From an uncultured Bacilli bacterium (GTDB taxonomy: Bacteria > Bacillota_I > Bacilli_A > RF39 > UBA660), in assembly GCA_944329365.1 (NCBI GenBank), contig CALVIC010000005.1, forward strand, positions 1-59,848: DNA of 59,848 nt. Direction: 5' to 3'. Made by a program: the position numbers and the translations under genes. The notes beneath the pieces were generated by a model, which was not told the origin of the DNA, did no database searches, and saw only the letters and a program-made list of their open reading frames with translations. This document shows, one piece after another, positions 15,933-24,553 of the stretch (the first letter of the stretch is position 1; every line of letters starts with the position of its first letter).

Positions 15933-18068
15933 ATGAAACTTATAGATAAAATTGTTTCTTTTTTTAAAAAAATTAAAACTAAACGTCAAAATTCTCTAAA
16001 AATAAGCAAAAGACAAAGCAAACTTAGCTATAACAATCTAAACACATATCGTAATTTTAAAGACGTTAAAGTTGAAATTGAAAAAAGATATAACATTTTA
16101 ACCTTTATTGTTATCTTAATCCTCTTTGTCCTGGTAATATTCCTATTCTTTATCCAAATAGTTGGAAAAGAAAAATACGAAGCCGAACTTGAAACCTTAA
16201 CTCAAACTACTGTCGACGGTGAAACTGCTCCGCGAGGCCGTATCTACGACCGCAACATGAACCTAATCGTCGATAATGTTCCAACCAAAGTAATATATTA
16301 TAAAAAACCAAGCAAAGTAACAACGAAAGAAGAAATGTCCGTTGCTTATAAACTTACTGGAATGATCGACATCGATTATTCATCATTATCAGATACTGAC
16401 CTTAGGGAATTCTGGATTAAAAACAACAAGAAAAAAGCTCGAGCTAAAATAACCGACGAAGAATGGAAACAACTTGACGAACGAAAACTCACTAATGACG
16501 ACATCTATAATCTCGAATTAGAAAGAATAACCCCCGAAGAATTAGCCCTCTATACTGAAGCCGATAAAAAAGCCGCATATATCTATAAACTTATGAATAC
16601 CGGCTATTCCTATGATGAAAAAATTCTAAAAGGAGAAAATGTATCGGATGAAGAATACGCCCTTATATCTGAAAATCTAACTGATTTAAAAGGCGTCGGA
16701 ACCAAACTTGACTGGGAAAGAACTTATCCATATGGCTCAGTCTTCAGAACAATTCTTGGAAACGTTTCTAATAGTAAATCTGGAATTCCAGCTGAACTTA
16801 AAGACGATTACTTAGAAAAAGGATATAGCTTAGACGATAGAGTAGGAACTAGTTACTTAGAATATCAATATGAAGATATCCTCAGAGGAAAAAAGAACAA
16901 ATATCAAGTTTTAAATGATGGATCATATAAACTTATTGAAGAAGGAAAAAGAGGTCAAGATATTGTTTTAACCATTGATATTGAACTTCAAAAAGCGGTT
17001 GAAGAAATGCTCACCGAAGAAGTTCTGCAAGCATCCAGCGAAGCCAATACTGAATATTATGATCATTCGTTTGTTATTGTAACAAACCCTAAAACCGGTG
17101 AAGTTTTAGCCATGGCTGGAAAACAAGTAAAAGAAGTTGATGGAAAAAAAGTTGTCGTCGATTATACTCCGGGCGCCTTAACCTCACCAGTTGTTATGGG
17201 ATCTGTTGTCAAAGGAGCTAGCCAAATAGTTGGATATAACACCGGTGCCCTAAAAATAGGTGAAGTTAGATATGATACATGTGTCAAGATAGCTGCCACT
17301 CCAGAAAAATGTTCATGGAAAAAACTTGGTAAACTAAACGATATAACCGCTTTAGCCTACTCATCAAATACTTATCAGTACTATACAGCAATAAACGTCG
17401 GTAAAGGAAAATATGAATACAATAAACCTCTTTCTATCGACACTGCCGCCTTTGATACCTATAGAACCACTTTTGCTGAATTTGGTTTAGGAGTCAAAAC
17501 AGGGATTGATTTGCCACTTGAAAGTACTGGTTATAAAGGAACAAGCAAGCAGCCCGGACATTTATTAGACTTCTCAATCGGTCAATATGATAACTATACC
17601 CCAGTTCAACTAGCGCAGTATATAGATACCATTGCCGATAACGGTAATCGTAAACAATTATATCTTTTAAAAGGGTTTTATGATAATGGAAAATTAACAA
17701 ATGAAACCGAACCGACAACCTTAAATACAGTTGACACTAAACCTGAATACTTAGAACGAGTAAAAGAAGGCTTTAAAGCAGTCTTGGAATATGGAACCGG
17801 AGCCGGTTATATTAACTTGTCATATAAACCAGCCGGTAAAACCGGAACCAGCCAAAGCTTCGTCGACACAAATGGAGATGGAGTAGTTGACAAAGAAACA
17901 ATTACGACGACATTTGCCGCTTATGCCCCATATGATGATCCTAAAGTTGCCTTTACAATTATTTCTCCAAATATCTCTGTCCCAGATGGAGCCACAAGCC
18001 ATCAATCTGCAATAAATAAACGACTTGCCCAAAGAGTTTCTCAAAAATACTTTGAAATTTACCAATAA
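15933..18068 (+). CDS. Class B penicillin-binding protein (PBP2-type transpeptidase)
   Basis: Peptidoglycan DD-transpeptidase for wall elongation or spore cortex synthesis, anchored by one N-terminal membrane helix (about residues 50-72). The dimerisation domain begins with the class B signature APRGRIYDRN. The penicillin-binding domain has all three motifs: SVVK with Ser424, SSN near residue 478 and KTG at Lys636. At 711 residues it is typical of the PBP2/PbpA/PbpH type. GAGGTGAT precedes the start. A RodA/FtsW partner is encoded at 41407. Which subclass it belongs to cannot be settled by eye. Confidence 0.93.
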   Translation: MKLIDKIVSFFKKIKTKRQNSLKISKRQSKLSYNNLNTYRNFKDVKVEIEKRYNILTFIVILILFVLVIFLFFIQIVGKEKYEAELETLTQTTVDGETAPRGRIYDRNMNLIVDNVPTKVIYYKKPSKVTTKEEMSVAYKLTGMIDIDYSSLSDTDLREFWIKNNKKKARAKITDEEWKQLDERKLTNDDIYNLELERITPEELALYTEADKKAAYIYKLMNTGYSYDEKILKGENVSDEEYALISENLTDLKGVGTKLDWERTYPYGSVFRTILGNVSNSKSGIPAELKDDYLEKGYSLDDRVGTSYLEYQYEDILRGKKNKYQVLNDGSYKLIEEGKRGQDIVLTIDIELQKAVEEMLTEEVLQASSEANTEYYDHSFVIVTNPKTGEVLAMAGKQVKEVDGKKVVVDYTPGALTSPVVMGSVVKGASQIVGYNTGALKIGEVRYDTCVKIAATPEKCSWKKLGKLNDITALAYSSNTYQYYTAINVGKGKYEYNKPLSIDTAAFDTYRTTFAEFGLGVKTGIDLPLESTGYKGTSKQPGHLLDFSIGQYDNYTPVQLAQYIDTIADNGNRKQLYLLKGFYDNGKLTNETEPTTLNTVDTKPEYLERVKEGFKAVLEYGTGAGYINLSYKPAGKTGTSQSFVDTNGDGVVDKETITTTFAAYAPYDDPKVAFTIISPNISVPDGATSHQSAINKRLAQRVSQKYFEIYQ

Positions 18069-18109
18069 TCTGATATAATACTAACAGAAATGCGAAAAGG
18101 AGGGATAAC

Positions 18110-18277
18110 ATGGCTAAAAAAGGAGAAGCAAGAGAAAATATAACTCTAGTTTGTAGCGACTGTAAAAGTGAAAACTATCGTACAGAAAAAAACAAAAGAA
18201 ATACAACAGAGCGTTTAAAATTAAGAAGACATTGTCCTAAATGTAATAAAACAACTGAACATGTAGAAAAGAAATAA
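18110..18277 (+). CDS. rpmG: 50S ribosomal protein L33
   Basis: A 55-residue large-subunit protein, MAKKGEARENITLVCSDC to the end, with both zinc-ribbon CxxC pairs (CSDC and CPKC). This is the zinc-binding form. A strong AAAGGAGGG site precedes the ATG. It lies between the PBP gene and efp, probably in one transcription unit with efp, whose start is 12 nt after its stop. Confidence 0.95.
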   Translation: MAKKGEARENITLVCSDCKSENYRTEKNKRNTTERLKLRRHCPKCNKTTEHVEKK

Positions 18278-18289
18278 GGTGATTAAAAA

Positions 18290-18847
18290 ATGATAAATAT
18301 TAACGATATTAAAAATGGCATGACCGTTATCATCGATGGAAATATTTATTTAATCCAAGAATTTCTACACGTTAAGCCTGGAAAAGGTCCAGCCTTTGTT
18401 AGAATTAAGTTAAAAAACTTACGTACAGGCTCAACCATTGAAAAAACATTCAATACAAACATTAAGTTTGAAAAAGCTATCATTGATAAAGTGCCTATGC
18501 AATTTTTATACAGTACTGGCGATGCTTATAACTTTATGAATATGGAAACCTTCGAACAAATTGATCTAGATAAAAGTTCATTAGGTGATGACGCTAAATA
18601 TCTAAAAGAAGGTTTAGAAGTAGAAGTTACCTTCTATCAAGGTGAAGTTTTAGGAATTAACTTACCTGAAAAGATCGAGTATAATATTGCTCATACAGAA
18701 CCTGGTATTAAAGGTAACACCGCAACAAATGCGACAAAAGAAGCAACCCTTGAAAATGGGTTAACAATAAAAGTTCCATTATTTATAAATGAAAACGACC
18801 GTGTTATCGTTTCAACTAAAGAAGGTAAATACGATTCACGTGCCTAA
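18290..18847 (+). CDS. efp: Translation elongation factor P
   Basis: A 185-residue tRNA-shaped factor that rescues ribosomes stalled at polyproline stretches. Domain I carries the loop HVKPGKGPAF with Lys32 at the tip, the residue modified in many bacteria; no modification enzyme gene is visible here. The family block TYNIAHTEPGIKGNT (here EYNIAHTEPGIKGNT) and the C-terminal FINENDRVIVSTKEGKY follow. It is directly downstream of rpmG. Confidence 0.97.
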   Translation: MININDIKNGMTVIIDGNIYLIQEFLHVKPGKGPAFVRIKLKNLRTGSTIEKTFNTNIKFEKAIIDKVPMQFLYSTGDAYNFMNMETFEQIDLDKSSLGDDAKYLKEGLEVEVTFYQGEVLGINLPEKIEYNIAHTEPGIKGNTATNATKEATLENGLTIKVPLFINENDRVIVSTKEGKYDSRA

Positions 18848-18875
18848 AACTAAAGAATAAAAGAGGTGTAATAAT

Positions 18876-19769
18876 ATGTTAGAAAAAGAGAAATTTTTAG
18901 CAATCAAAAAATTAGCTAGAGACATTAGAGAAGACAATAGTAAATTGTTTAAAACATTATCTAAAGAATCTGTTGACAAAGCAGTTAAAGATAAAGATGA
19001 TTTTATAAAATCTGTTATCGAAAAAATGGATATTCATTTTAGTGATGGCGAAGAAGGCAAAGAAGAAGAACAAATCTTCCGTGCTAATATCTTAATTCCT
19101 GATGATGAAGAATTTTATGAAAGTTACTCTAAAGACAAAAACATTCGTAATCTTATGAATAAATATGCTGTCAGCATCGAAGACATTATGAACAAGATAA
19201 AAGAGTTAAACCTTTACGAAAAATATATTGAAGAGTTCTCTGAAAAAAGCGATGATTTAGAAGAAAATGTCGACTTTGTTTCCGAAATGACTAAAATATC
19301 TCCGAAAAAAGCGGAAGATTTACTAGATGAAATCGAAAGCTTATCCGAAGAAATATCAGGTTTAGATATTAAAGATGAGAAAGAATATGACAAATCAGAG
19401 TTATTAACTCCTGAACAAGACGTCAAAAAAGAAATAAAACCTTCTCAAAAAAATGATTCAGAATTTGACGATATGACTGCGACCATCAACAACTTTATTG
19501 ATAACTATAATAATGTTCAAAAAGACTATACTAAACAAACAGAAACCATTAAAGATTTGCAGACAAATATAGATAATCTTCAGAAAGAACTTGATAAAGC
19601 TCAAACTGAAACAAAGAAAGCAAATGATCAAAAAGATAAATTAGATGATGAAATAACAAAACTAAAAAAAGAAAATGAAAATCTTCAATCTCAAAACAAA
19701 GACCTTGAAGAAAAACTAGCTAAGACTACATCTCTTTTACAAAAAATATATCAAAGTATTAAAAAATAG
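18876..19769 (+). CDS. Hypothetical coiled-coil protein
   Basis: A 297-residue, very charged soluble protein. The first 150 residues are helical with a conserved-looking ILIPDDEEFYESY segment. A disordered acidic linker follows, and the last 90 residues (about 205-295) form a strong coiled coil rich in Lys, Glu and Asn with heptad Leu. No enzyme motif is visible. It lies 28 nt after efp with an AGAGGTG site, so it may share that transcript. A scaffolding role is possible but not shown. Confidence 0.6.
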   Translation: MLEKEKFLAIKKLARDIREDNSKLFKTLSKESVDKAVKDKDDFIKSVIEKMDIHFSDGEEGKEEEQIFRANILIPDDEEFYESYSKDKNIRNLMNKYAVSIEDIMNKIKELNLYEKYIEEFSEKSDDLEENVDFVSEMTKISPKKAEDLLDEIESLSEEISGLDIKDEKEYDKSELLTPEQDVKKEIKPSQKNDSEFDDMTATINNFIDNYNNVQKDYTKQTETIKDLQTNIDNLQKELDKAQTETKKANDQKDKLDDEITKLKKENENLQSQNKDLEEKLAKTTSLLQKIYQSIKK

Positions 19770-19785
19770 TTTTAATACTTTTTTT
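19754..19785 (+). terminator. Intrinsic terminator
   Basis: AAGTATTAAAA (19754-19764) pairs with TTTTAATACTT (19770-19780), followed by a T-run. Confidence 0.8.
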
Positions 19786-19789
19786 GTAT

Positions 19790-19813
19790 CAAAAAAACAG
19801 TTCTAGGAACTGT
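19790..19813 (-). terminator. Minus-strand intrinsic terminator
   Basis: ACAGTTC (19797-19803) and GAACTGT (19807-19813) form a hairpin; the run of seven A at 19791-19797 is the T-run on the minus strand. It ends the gene at 19813. Confidence 0.75.
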
Positions 19814-20070
19814 TACATCATTTGATAATTTGTACTATTGTAATTAGAACTACTTGAACCTTGAACTGTATTTTCTAAGGCTCTAACTCTTTGTTCTAAA
19901 TTATTAACCTTAGTCATTAAAGAATTTAGTTCACTATTATTGGCCATCGGACAGCTTTGGTCCTGATAATATGGCATAGGTATTACCTGCCCAGGCATAA
20001 TCATTCCTCCATAATTTGGAATCATTCCAGGATAAACTGGCATCGCACCAGCACTTCGATCTTTTTTCAT
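19813..20070 (-). CDS. Hypothetical Met/Pro/Tyr/Gly-rich small protein
   Basis: An 85-residue protein. The first 40 residues are rich in Met, Pro, Tyr and Gly (PVYPGMIPNYGGMIMPGQ), with a single Cys, and are followed by a short coiled coil with Leu heptads (LNSLMTKVNNLEQRVRALEN) and a Ser/Asn tail. The composition recalls small spore coat or crust proteins, but that is only a resemblance. AAGGGG precedes the ATG on the minus strand, and its promoter would lie in the 20071-20140 gap. Confidence 0.6.
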   Translation of the reverse strand: MKKDRSAGAMPVYPGMIPNYGGMIMPGQVIPMPYYQDQSCPMANNSELNSLMTKVNNLEQRVRALENTVQGSSSSNYNSTNYQMM

Positions 20071-20149
20071 TTTTTTGCCCCTTTCAATATCTACATAAAT
20101 TATATGCGTTTATCCACTTTTTGTGCTATAATTGGAAAAGGTGATGAAA

Positions 20150-20779
20150 GTGCGCTTAAAAAACGTAAAAGGAGCTAAAGAAAAAATTGAAGCTTCATCT
20201 TATATAATTAAAAATCCCGAAGCCTATAAAGGAAAGTATCAGACCATCTTTTCCCATGAAAAACCTATCCATCTAGAAATCGGAATGGGAAAAGGGGATT
20301 TCATAATCAAAATGGCAAAAAAATATCCAGATATTAACTTTATTGGAATTGAAATGTTTGACAGTGTTATTGTAAGAGCCTGTGAAAAACTAGAAAATGA
20401 AGATATTCCTAATTTAAAATTAATAAAAATGGATGCCGGCAACATTGAAGATGTTTTTTCTAAAGAAATATCATGCATTTATTTAAACTTCTCAGATCCA
20501 TGGCCCAAAAAAAGACATACCAAAAGAAGACTTACAAGTGAAAATTTTTTAAATAAATATGATAAAATTTTTAAAAAAGATAAAATAATAATTCAAAAAA
20601 CCGACAACCGTCACCTCTTTGAATACTCATTGATATCCTTTGTTAACCATGGTTATAAAATAGCTGAATTGTCATTAGATTTAACCCACGATGACATTGA
20701 AAACGAAACAAGTGAATACGAAGAAAAATTTATTAAGCGAGGATTACCTATATATATGACAAGAGTATACAAAGATTGA
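20150..20779 (+). CDS. trmB: tRNA (guanine-N7-)-methyltransferase
   Basis: SAM-dependent methylation of G46 in tRNA variable loops. EIGMGKGDFI is the SAM-binding motif I, FIGIEMFDSV follows, and YLNFSDPWPKKRHTKRRL is the family hallmark, with TDNRHLFEYS further on. I choose the GTG at 20150 (VRLKNVKGAKE) because TrmB normally starts M-R-L-R and AAGGTGA lies at the right distance; an ATG at 20144 would overlap the ribosome site. That gives 209 residues. Confidence 0.93.
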   Translation: MRLKNVKGAKEKIEASSYIIKNPEAYKGKYQTIFSHEKPIHLEIGMGKGDFIIKMAKKYPDINFIGIEMFDSVIVRACEKLENEDIPNLKLIKMDAGNIEDVFSKEISCIYLNFSDPWPKKRHTKRRLTSENFLNKYDKIFKKDKIIIQKTDNRHLFEYSLISFVNHGYKIAELSLDLTHDDIENETSEYEEKFIKRGLPIYMTRVYKD

Positions 20780-20850
20780 CATGTAAACTAAATGTTTTTA
20801 TATGATTTCTTTTTAAAATCTGGTATAATTTAAAGTAAGCAGGTGTGTAT

Positions 20851-21453
20851 ATGAAGAAGATTATCCTTTTATGCTTAATGACCTTGTTACTTACTGGTTG
20901 TACAATCGTTAGAATTGACACTACTAGTATTGATAACATAATCAACGTCGTCTTATCAAAAGATAATACTTTATATAACCGTGTGGGTATAGGTTATAAA
21001 TATTACGTTCCTCGTGGTATGACCTACATTGATAGTACTGGCTCGAATGATAAAATATATTCAGGTGGTGTCTATTATTATTTATATCTCGATGAAGTAA
21101 GTTATTATTATCAAAAAGCTGTAAAATACAAAGAAGATAATTCAAAATATTATTCGAGAAAAATAGACGGTGATACGGAAGGTTATCTAGAAATAACTAA
21201 ACGCGATAATTTGTACTTAATTGAATTTGTTTATAATTACGCTAAAATTGAAACCTTAGTCCCTGAAGAAGATATAAATAATGCCGTTCTTAACTGTTCA
21301 TACATTTTATCGACAATAAAGTACAACCATAATATAATAAAATTATCATTGAGCGAGAACTTTTTACAAAACAAAGAAGAAACATATGACGTCTTTTCTT
21401 CCAAAAAAGAAGATAATGACGATAACTTCTTAAAATATGAAGATCAAGAGTAG
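20851..21453 (+). CDS. Lipoprotein of unknown function
   Basis: A 200-residue lipoprotein with signal peptide MKKIILLCLMTLLLTGC and lipobox Cys. The mature part is tyrosine-rich and beta-like (YYVPRGMTYIDS, VYYYLYLDEVSYYYQ), then acidic at the C-terminus. I do not recognise the family. The start is the ATG at 20851 after AGGTG. It is followed 11 nt later by the gene at 21465 and leads what looks like a four-gene envelope operon to 22967. Confidence 0.75.
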   Translation: MKKIILLCLMTLLLTGCTIVRIDTTSIDNIINVVLSKDNTLYNRVGIGYKYYVPRGMTYIDSTGSNDKIYSGGVYYYLYLDEVSYYYQKAVKYKEDNSKYYSRKIDGDTEGYLEITKRDNLYLIEFVYNYAKIETLVPEEDINNAVLNCSYILSTIKYNHNIIKLSLSENFLQNKEETYDVFSSKKEDNDDNFLKYEDQE

Positions 21454-21464
21454 AGGTGTATAAA

Positions 21465-22286
21465 ATGGGTCTATTTGACAAAGTAAAAAACTTATTTACT
21501 GAAGAAGTAGAAGTTGAAGAAAAAGAAGAAAAAAGAGGCAAAAAAGAAGAACCAATCAAAAAGGAAGTAATTCAAGTAGAAATACCTTCACCTGTAAAGG
21601 CAACTCGTTCAGAAAAACATGCGGACCTTCCTTCAGAAACGGATGAACCTGACATCACCGAAGAGCCAGTTCCAGTCAAAGAAGAAAAGAAATTTCCATT
21701 CTTTGATGACAAAGATTTTGACTCCCTAGATGTCGAACAACCAGTATCTTTGAAAAAAGATAAGAAAAAATCAAACTACCGTAATGACGTATATAATCCA
21801 CCAAAAGAAGAGAAGAAAGTATTCAAACCATCTCCAATAATATCTCCAGTATACGGAATATTAGATAAAGATTATCCAAAAGATGAAATTCGTCGTAGTT
21901 CTGAAAATTCTTACAATGCCAAAGAAGCAAGCGTAGATGAAATCAGAAACAAAGCTTATGGTTCACTAGAATCAGATATCGAAACAACTTTGTTTGGTAA
22001 AAAAAGAGTATTATTCGATGAAGAAGAATCAAAACCAAAAGAAGAAATCAAAGACGATATTCCATCACTTGAAAATGATGATTATAAATCTGATATAATT
22101 GGGGAAAAACCTCGTCACGGTGGTAATACAGAAGTGGGTAGTAATAATGATGAACTAACTGATTTATTAAACGCTGAAATGGATAAAGAAGCCGAAGAAG
22201 CCCCGAAAAAAACTCCACGTAAAATTAGCGATAGTGAATTATTTAGTTTAATCGATTCTATGTATGAAAAAGGAGATAAAAAGTGA
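21465..22286 (+). CDS. Hypothetical disordered acidic protein, envelope operon
   Basis: A 273-residue, mostly disordered protein dominated by Glu, Lys and Pro. It begins with an amphipathic MGLFDKVKNLFTEE that could bind membrane. One conserved-looking island, VFKPSPIISPVYGILDKDY, stands out near the middle, and a helical end (ISDSELFSLIDSMYEKGDKK) closes it. No enzyme motif. Its stop overlaps the start of the next gene. A cell-division or cell-wall adaptor role would fit the layout but is speculation. Confidence 0.6.
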   Translation: MGLFDKVKNLFTEEVEVEEKEEKRGKKEEPIKKEVIQVEIPSPVKATRSEKHADLPSETDEPDITEEPVPVKEEKKFPFFDDKDFDSLDVEQPVSLKKDKKKSNYRNDVYNPPKEEKKVFKPSPIISPVYGILDKDYPKDEIRRSSENSYNAKEASVDEIRNKAYGSLESDIETTLFGKKRVLFDEEESKPKEEIKDDIPSLENDDYKSDIIGEKPRHGGNTEVGSNNDELTDLLNAEMDKEAEEAPKKTPRKISDSELFSLIDSMYEKGDKK

Positions 22287-22567
22287 TGAATATATTTATC
22301 CAGTCATTATCTGTAATATTTTACATATTATTAATTATATTAGTAGTAGCTTTAATAGTTCTCGTTGTAAACACTATTAAGACACTTGCCAAAGTTGATC
22401 GCTTAGTTGACGATGTTGCGGACAAATCGCGAAAATTAGATGGCGTATTTAACATCATCGACAGTGCGACTGACGCTATGGTTAGTGTTAGTGATACCAT
22501 TGTCAGTTTTGTTGCTGACAAAATTGGAAGTCTATTCAAAAGAAAGAGGGGAAATGAAAATGACTAA
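22286..22567 (+). CDS. DUF948/YtxG-like small membrane protein
   Basis: A 93-residue protein with one long N-terminal membrane helix followed by a helical stretch of repeated Val/Asp-rich turns (VDRLVDDVADKSRKLDGVFNIIDSATDAM), as in DUF948 proteins. The overlap with the following YtxH-type gene reproduces the ytxG-ytxH pairing of Bacillus, where the genes are linked to general stress. The start ATG overlaps the previous stop. Confidence 0.7.
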   Translation: MNIFIQSLSVIFYILLIILVVALIVLVVNTIKTLAKVDRLVDDVADKSRKLDGVFNIIDSATDAMVSVSDTIVSFVADKIGSLFKRKRGNEND

Positions 22568-22967
22568 AAAGAAAAACGGTTTAGGAAAATTTTTACTAGG
22601 AGCTGGTGTAGGTGCCGCCCTCGGAGTCTTATTTGCTCCTAAAAAAGGATCAGAAACGAGAGAAGACTTAAAAAAAATGCTGGATGATTTTATTGCAAAA
22701 GTAAAAAACATTGACGTCGATGAAGTTAGAGAAGCTGTTGAACTTAAAATTGCTGAAATTCAAGATGGTTTAGCTAACTTAGATAAAGAAACAGTTTTAG
22801 AAGAAGCTAAAAAACAAGCAAAAAAACTTCAAAAAGCTGCTAATGACTTAGTTGAATATACAATCGAAAAAGGAACACCTTATATTGAAAAATCAGCTAA
22901 TGCCATTAAAGAAAAAGTAATCGAAGTGTCAAAACAAGTTATTAAAAAATTAGAAGAAAAGAAATAA
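22560..22967 (+). CDS. YtxH domain protein
   Basis: A 135-residue protein whose N-terminus MTKKKNGLGKFLLGAGVGAALGVLFAPKKGSETREDL is the YtxH signature: a Gly/Ala-rich membrane hairpin ending in LFAPKKG. A long amphipathic, lysine-rich helix follows. I chose the ATG at 22560, 8 nt after GAGGGG; the ATG at 22554 is too close to it. It overlaps the preceding gene by 8 nt. Confidence 0.85.
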   Translation: MTKKKNGLGKFLLGAGVGAALGVLFAPKKGSETREDLKKMLDDFIAKVKNIDVDEVREAVELKIAEIQDGLANLDKETVLEEAKKQAKKLQKAANDLVEYTIEKGTPYIEKSANAIKEKVIEVSKQVIKKLEEKK

Positions 22968-22980
22968 TTCTTCTTTTTTT
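22952..22980 (+). terminator. Intrinsic terminator
   Basis: AGAAGAA (22952-22958) pairs with TTCTTCT (22968-22974), followed by a T-run; it ends the lipoprotein-YtxH operon. Confidence 0.7.
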
Positions 22981-23034
22981 ATAGAGTTATTTATGTAATG
23001 AATACACAAATTATTTTTTTTTAAATTACACAAT

Positions 23035-23087
23035 CCCCCTAAAAGCTTGATTTTCATGGGGGTGGGGGTGTACAATGGAATTGTACA
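23035..23087 (+). promoter_or_regulatory. Shared surface-gene promoter module, copy 2 (G-tract spacer)
   Basis: A 5-C run (23035-23039), -35 TTGATT (23047-23052), an 18-nt spacer containing GGGGG-T-GGGGG (23058-23068), -10 TACAAT (23071-23076), and the dyad TGTACAAT-GGA-ATTGTACA (23069-23087). The C-run can pair with either G-run. Same order and spacing as the modules at 61 and 48395. Confidence 0.72.
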
Positions 23088-23108
23088 ATAGAAAAGGAGT
23101 GTTTTTAT

Positions 23109-24485
23109 ATGAGCCAAAGATTTAATACAAGACAAAGGAACTATATATTTTTAGGTCTATGTAGTATTCTTTTAGTAATAGCAGCCGGATATGCAGTATT
23201 TAGAACTCAGCTTAATATTAATGGAACAAGTAATATAACAAATGGGTTTAAAGTATTAATTACAGATATTCAAAGTAGGAATGTAATAGGAAGGGCAGAG
23301 AATGCCGAAGAGCCAAGTCATACAGAGACAACGGCGACATTTAAAACAAACTTGTATTTACCAGGAGATTCAATCACATATGATGTGACAGTAGAGAATC
23401 AAGGATCAATAGACGCAGTATTAAAAACAATCCAAAAGAGTGATAGTAATAATAATGCGATAATATCTGAGACAAGTGGGATACAAGAAGGAGAAGTATT
23501 AAAGGCAAGTGAAAGTACAGTATTTAGCGTAACAGTATCAAATAATGCGAGTACGACAAGTCAGCCAAGTAATATAACAAGTGACTTAGAAGTAACATTA
23601 AATTATGAACAATCAACAGGAGAAGAAGAGCCAACAGGTAATACTGCATTAATCGGAGGAAACACAGTTTCAGTAGCCGATAGTGGAGATGGATTATATG
23701 CAGATGAATATTCATCAGGAAGATATGTATATAGAGGAAGTAATCCAGATAACTATATAGAGTTTAATGGAGAGTTATGGAGAATAATATCAAAAGAGAC
23801 TAATGGAACATATAAGATACTCAGAAATGAAGTACTACCAGATCAAATGGCATTTGATAGTCGAGGAGCAAGAACAACAGGATATTGTTCAAATATGAGT
23901 TCATATGGATGTAACGCATGGAGTTCTACTGCAAATATGGTAGGAAGTCCAGCAGAGTTTGTGAATGGACCATATAGAGGAGAAGTAATAGATGATTCAA
24001 CATTAAATAAATATTTAAATGGAGACTATTATAATAGTATAAATGGAACATCACAAGGAATGATAGTAAGTACAGATTGGAATATCGGAGGAGTAGGCGG
24101 AGATGATAATGCCAATGGTGAACTATCATTGATGTTAGAAGAAGAGAAGTCATATAAATGGAATGGTAAAGTAGCATTAGCAAGTGCGAGTGATTATTTA
24201 GATGCAAATAGTAATCAAAGCTTGTGCAATAGTGTAATGTTACAATCAACAAATTTAGAGACATGTGTAACTACGAATTGGATGTATATTCCAGGAACGT
24301 ATTGGTGGCTTGTTTCGCCTTATGCTGACGACTCGTACGGTGTTTTTGGGGGGTTCAGCGATGGCTTTGTCGGCATCATCCTAGCGAGCCGTTCTTACAG
24401 CGTTCGTCCCGTCGTATATCTAACCTCTAGTCTCTCCTTAGGTGGAAGTGGAACAATAAGTGATCCATTTACGATAATGAATTAA
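23109..24485 (+). CDS. Signal-anchored surface protein with hypervariable-type C-terminal domain
   Basis: A 458-residue exported protein. A basic N-terminus and a hydrophobic segment (about residues 12-32, ending GYAVFRTQLNINGTSNI) act as signal or anchor. A beta-sandwich-like domain follows to about residue 175, with PGDSITYDVTVENQGSIDAVL, shared with the protein at 48471. After a Thr/Glu linker, the C-terminal domain (FNGELWRIISKETNGTYKIL to RPVVYL near 438) looks like the C-type-lectin or formylglycine-enzyme fold used by retroelement-diversified proteins. Residues 405-431 have aberrant base composition (see 24297). The last residues, GTISDPFTI, match the 48471 protein end. Likely ligand binding or adhesion at the surface; ligand unknown. 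Confidence 0.8.
   Translation: MSQRFNTRQRNYIFLGLCSILLVIAAGYAVFRTQLNINGTSNITNGFKVLITDIQSRNVIGRAENAEEPSHTETTATFKTNLYLPGDSITYDVTVENQGSIDAVLKTIQKSDSNNNAIISETSGIQEGEVLKASESTVFSVTVSNNASTTSQPSNITSDLEVTLNYEQSTGEEEPTGNTALIGGNTVSVADSGDGLYADEYSSGRYVYRGSNPDNYIEFNGELWRIISKETNGTYKILRNEVLPDQMAFDSRGARTTGYCSNMSSYGCNAWSSTANMVGSPAEFVNGPYRGEVIDDSTLNKYLNGDYYNSINGTSQGMIVSTDWNIGGVGGDDNANGELSLMLEEEKSYKWNGKVALASASDYLDANSNQSLCNSVMLQSTNLETCVTTNWMYIPGTYWWLVSPYADDSYGVFGGFSDGFVGIILASRSYSVRPVVYLTSSLSLGGSGTISDPFTIMN
24297..24445 (+). other. Putative diversity-generating retroelement variable region
   Basis: Over 24301-24420 I count 15 adenines in 120 bases and about 53% G+C, against about 33% G+C just upstream. Of the 27 codons from residue 405 to 431, 22 end in C or T and they encode a scatter of Tyr, Ala, Asp, Gly, Phe, Ser, Ile and Arg. 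That is what adenine mutagenesis of AAC/AAT codons yields. The flanks are WWLVSP before and RPVVYL after, as in known lectin-fold targets. The G+C-rich end (CGTTCGTCCCGTCG) may be the homing site. No template repeat or reverse transcriptase lies in the window. The borders given are approximate. Confidence 0.6.
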
Positions 24486-24486
24486 G

Positions 24487-24516
24487 AAAATGATGATTTT
24501 AATCGTTTTTTTATTT
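24487..24516 (+). terminator. Probable intrinsic terminator
   Basis: AAAATGAT can pair with ATCGTTTT (one G-U pair), followed by a T-run, immediately after the surface-protein stop codon. Confidence 0.55.
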
Positions 24517-24553
24517 TCAAATATGTTATAATAACTAAAGAAAGGTTAGACTT

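Noticed and set aside
23926..24264. Antisense ORF of 112 codons on the minus strand, and a similar one at 50707-51066.
   Set aside because: Both are shadows of the surface genes, rich in Leu, Tyr and His as expected from antisense reading, with no ribosome site.
24309..24326. The peptide PYADDSYG looks like the YxDD catalytic motif of reverse transcriptases.
   Set aside because: It lies in the variable segment of the surface protein; none of the other reverse-transcriptase blocks surround it, and the flanks are those of a lectin-type domain.
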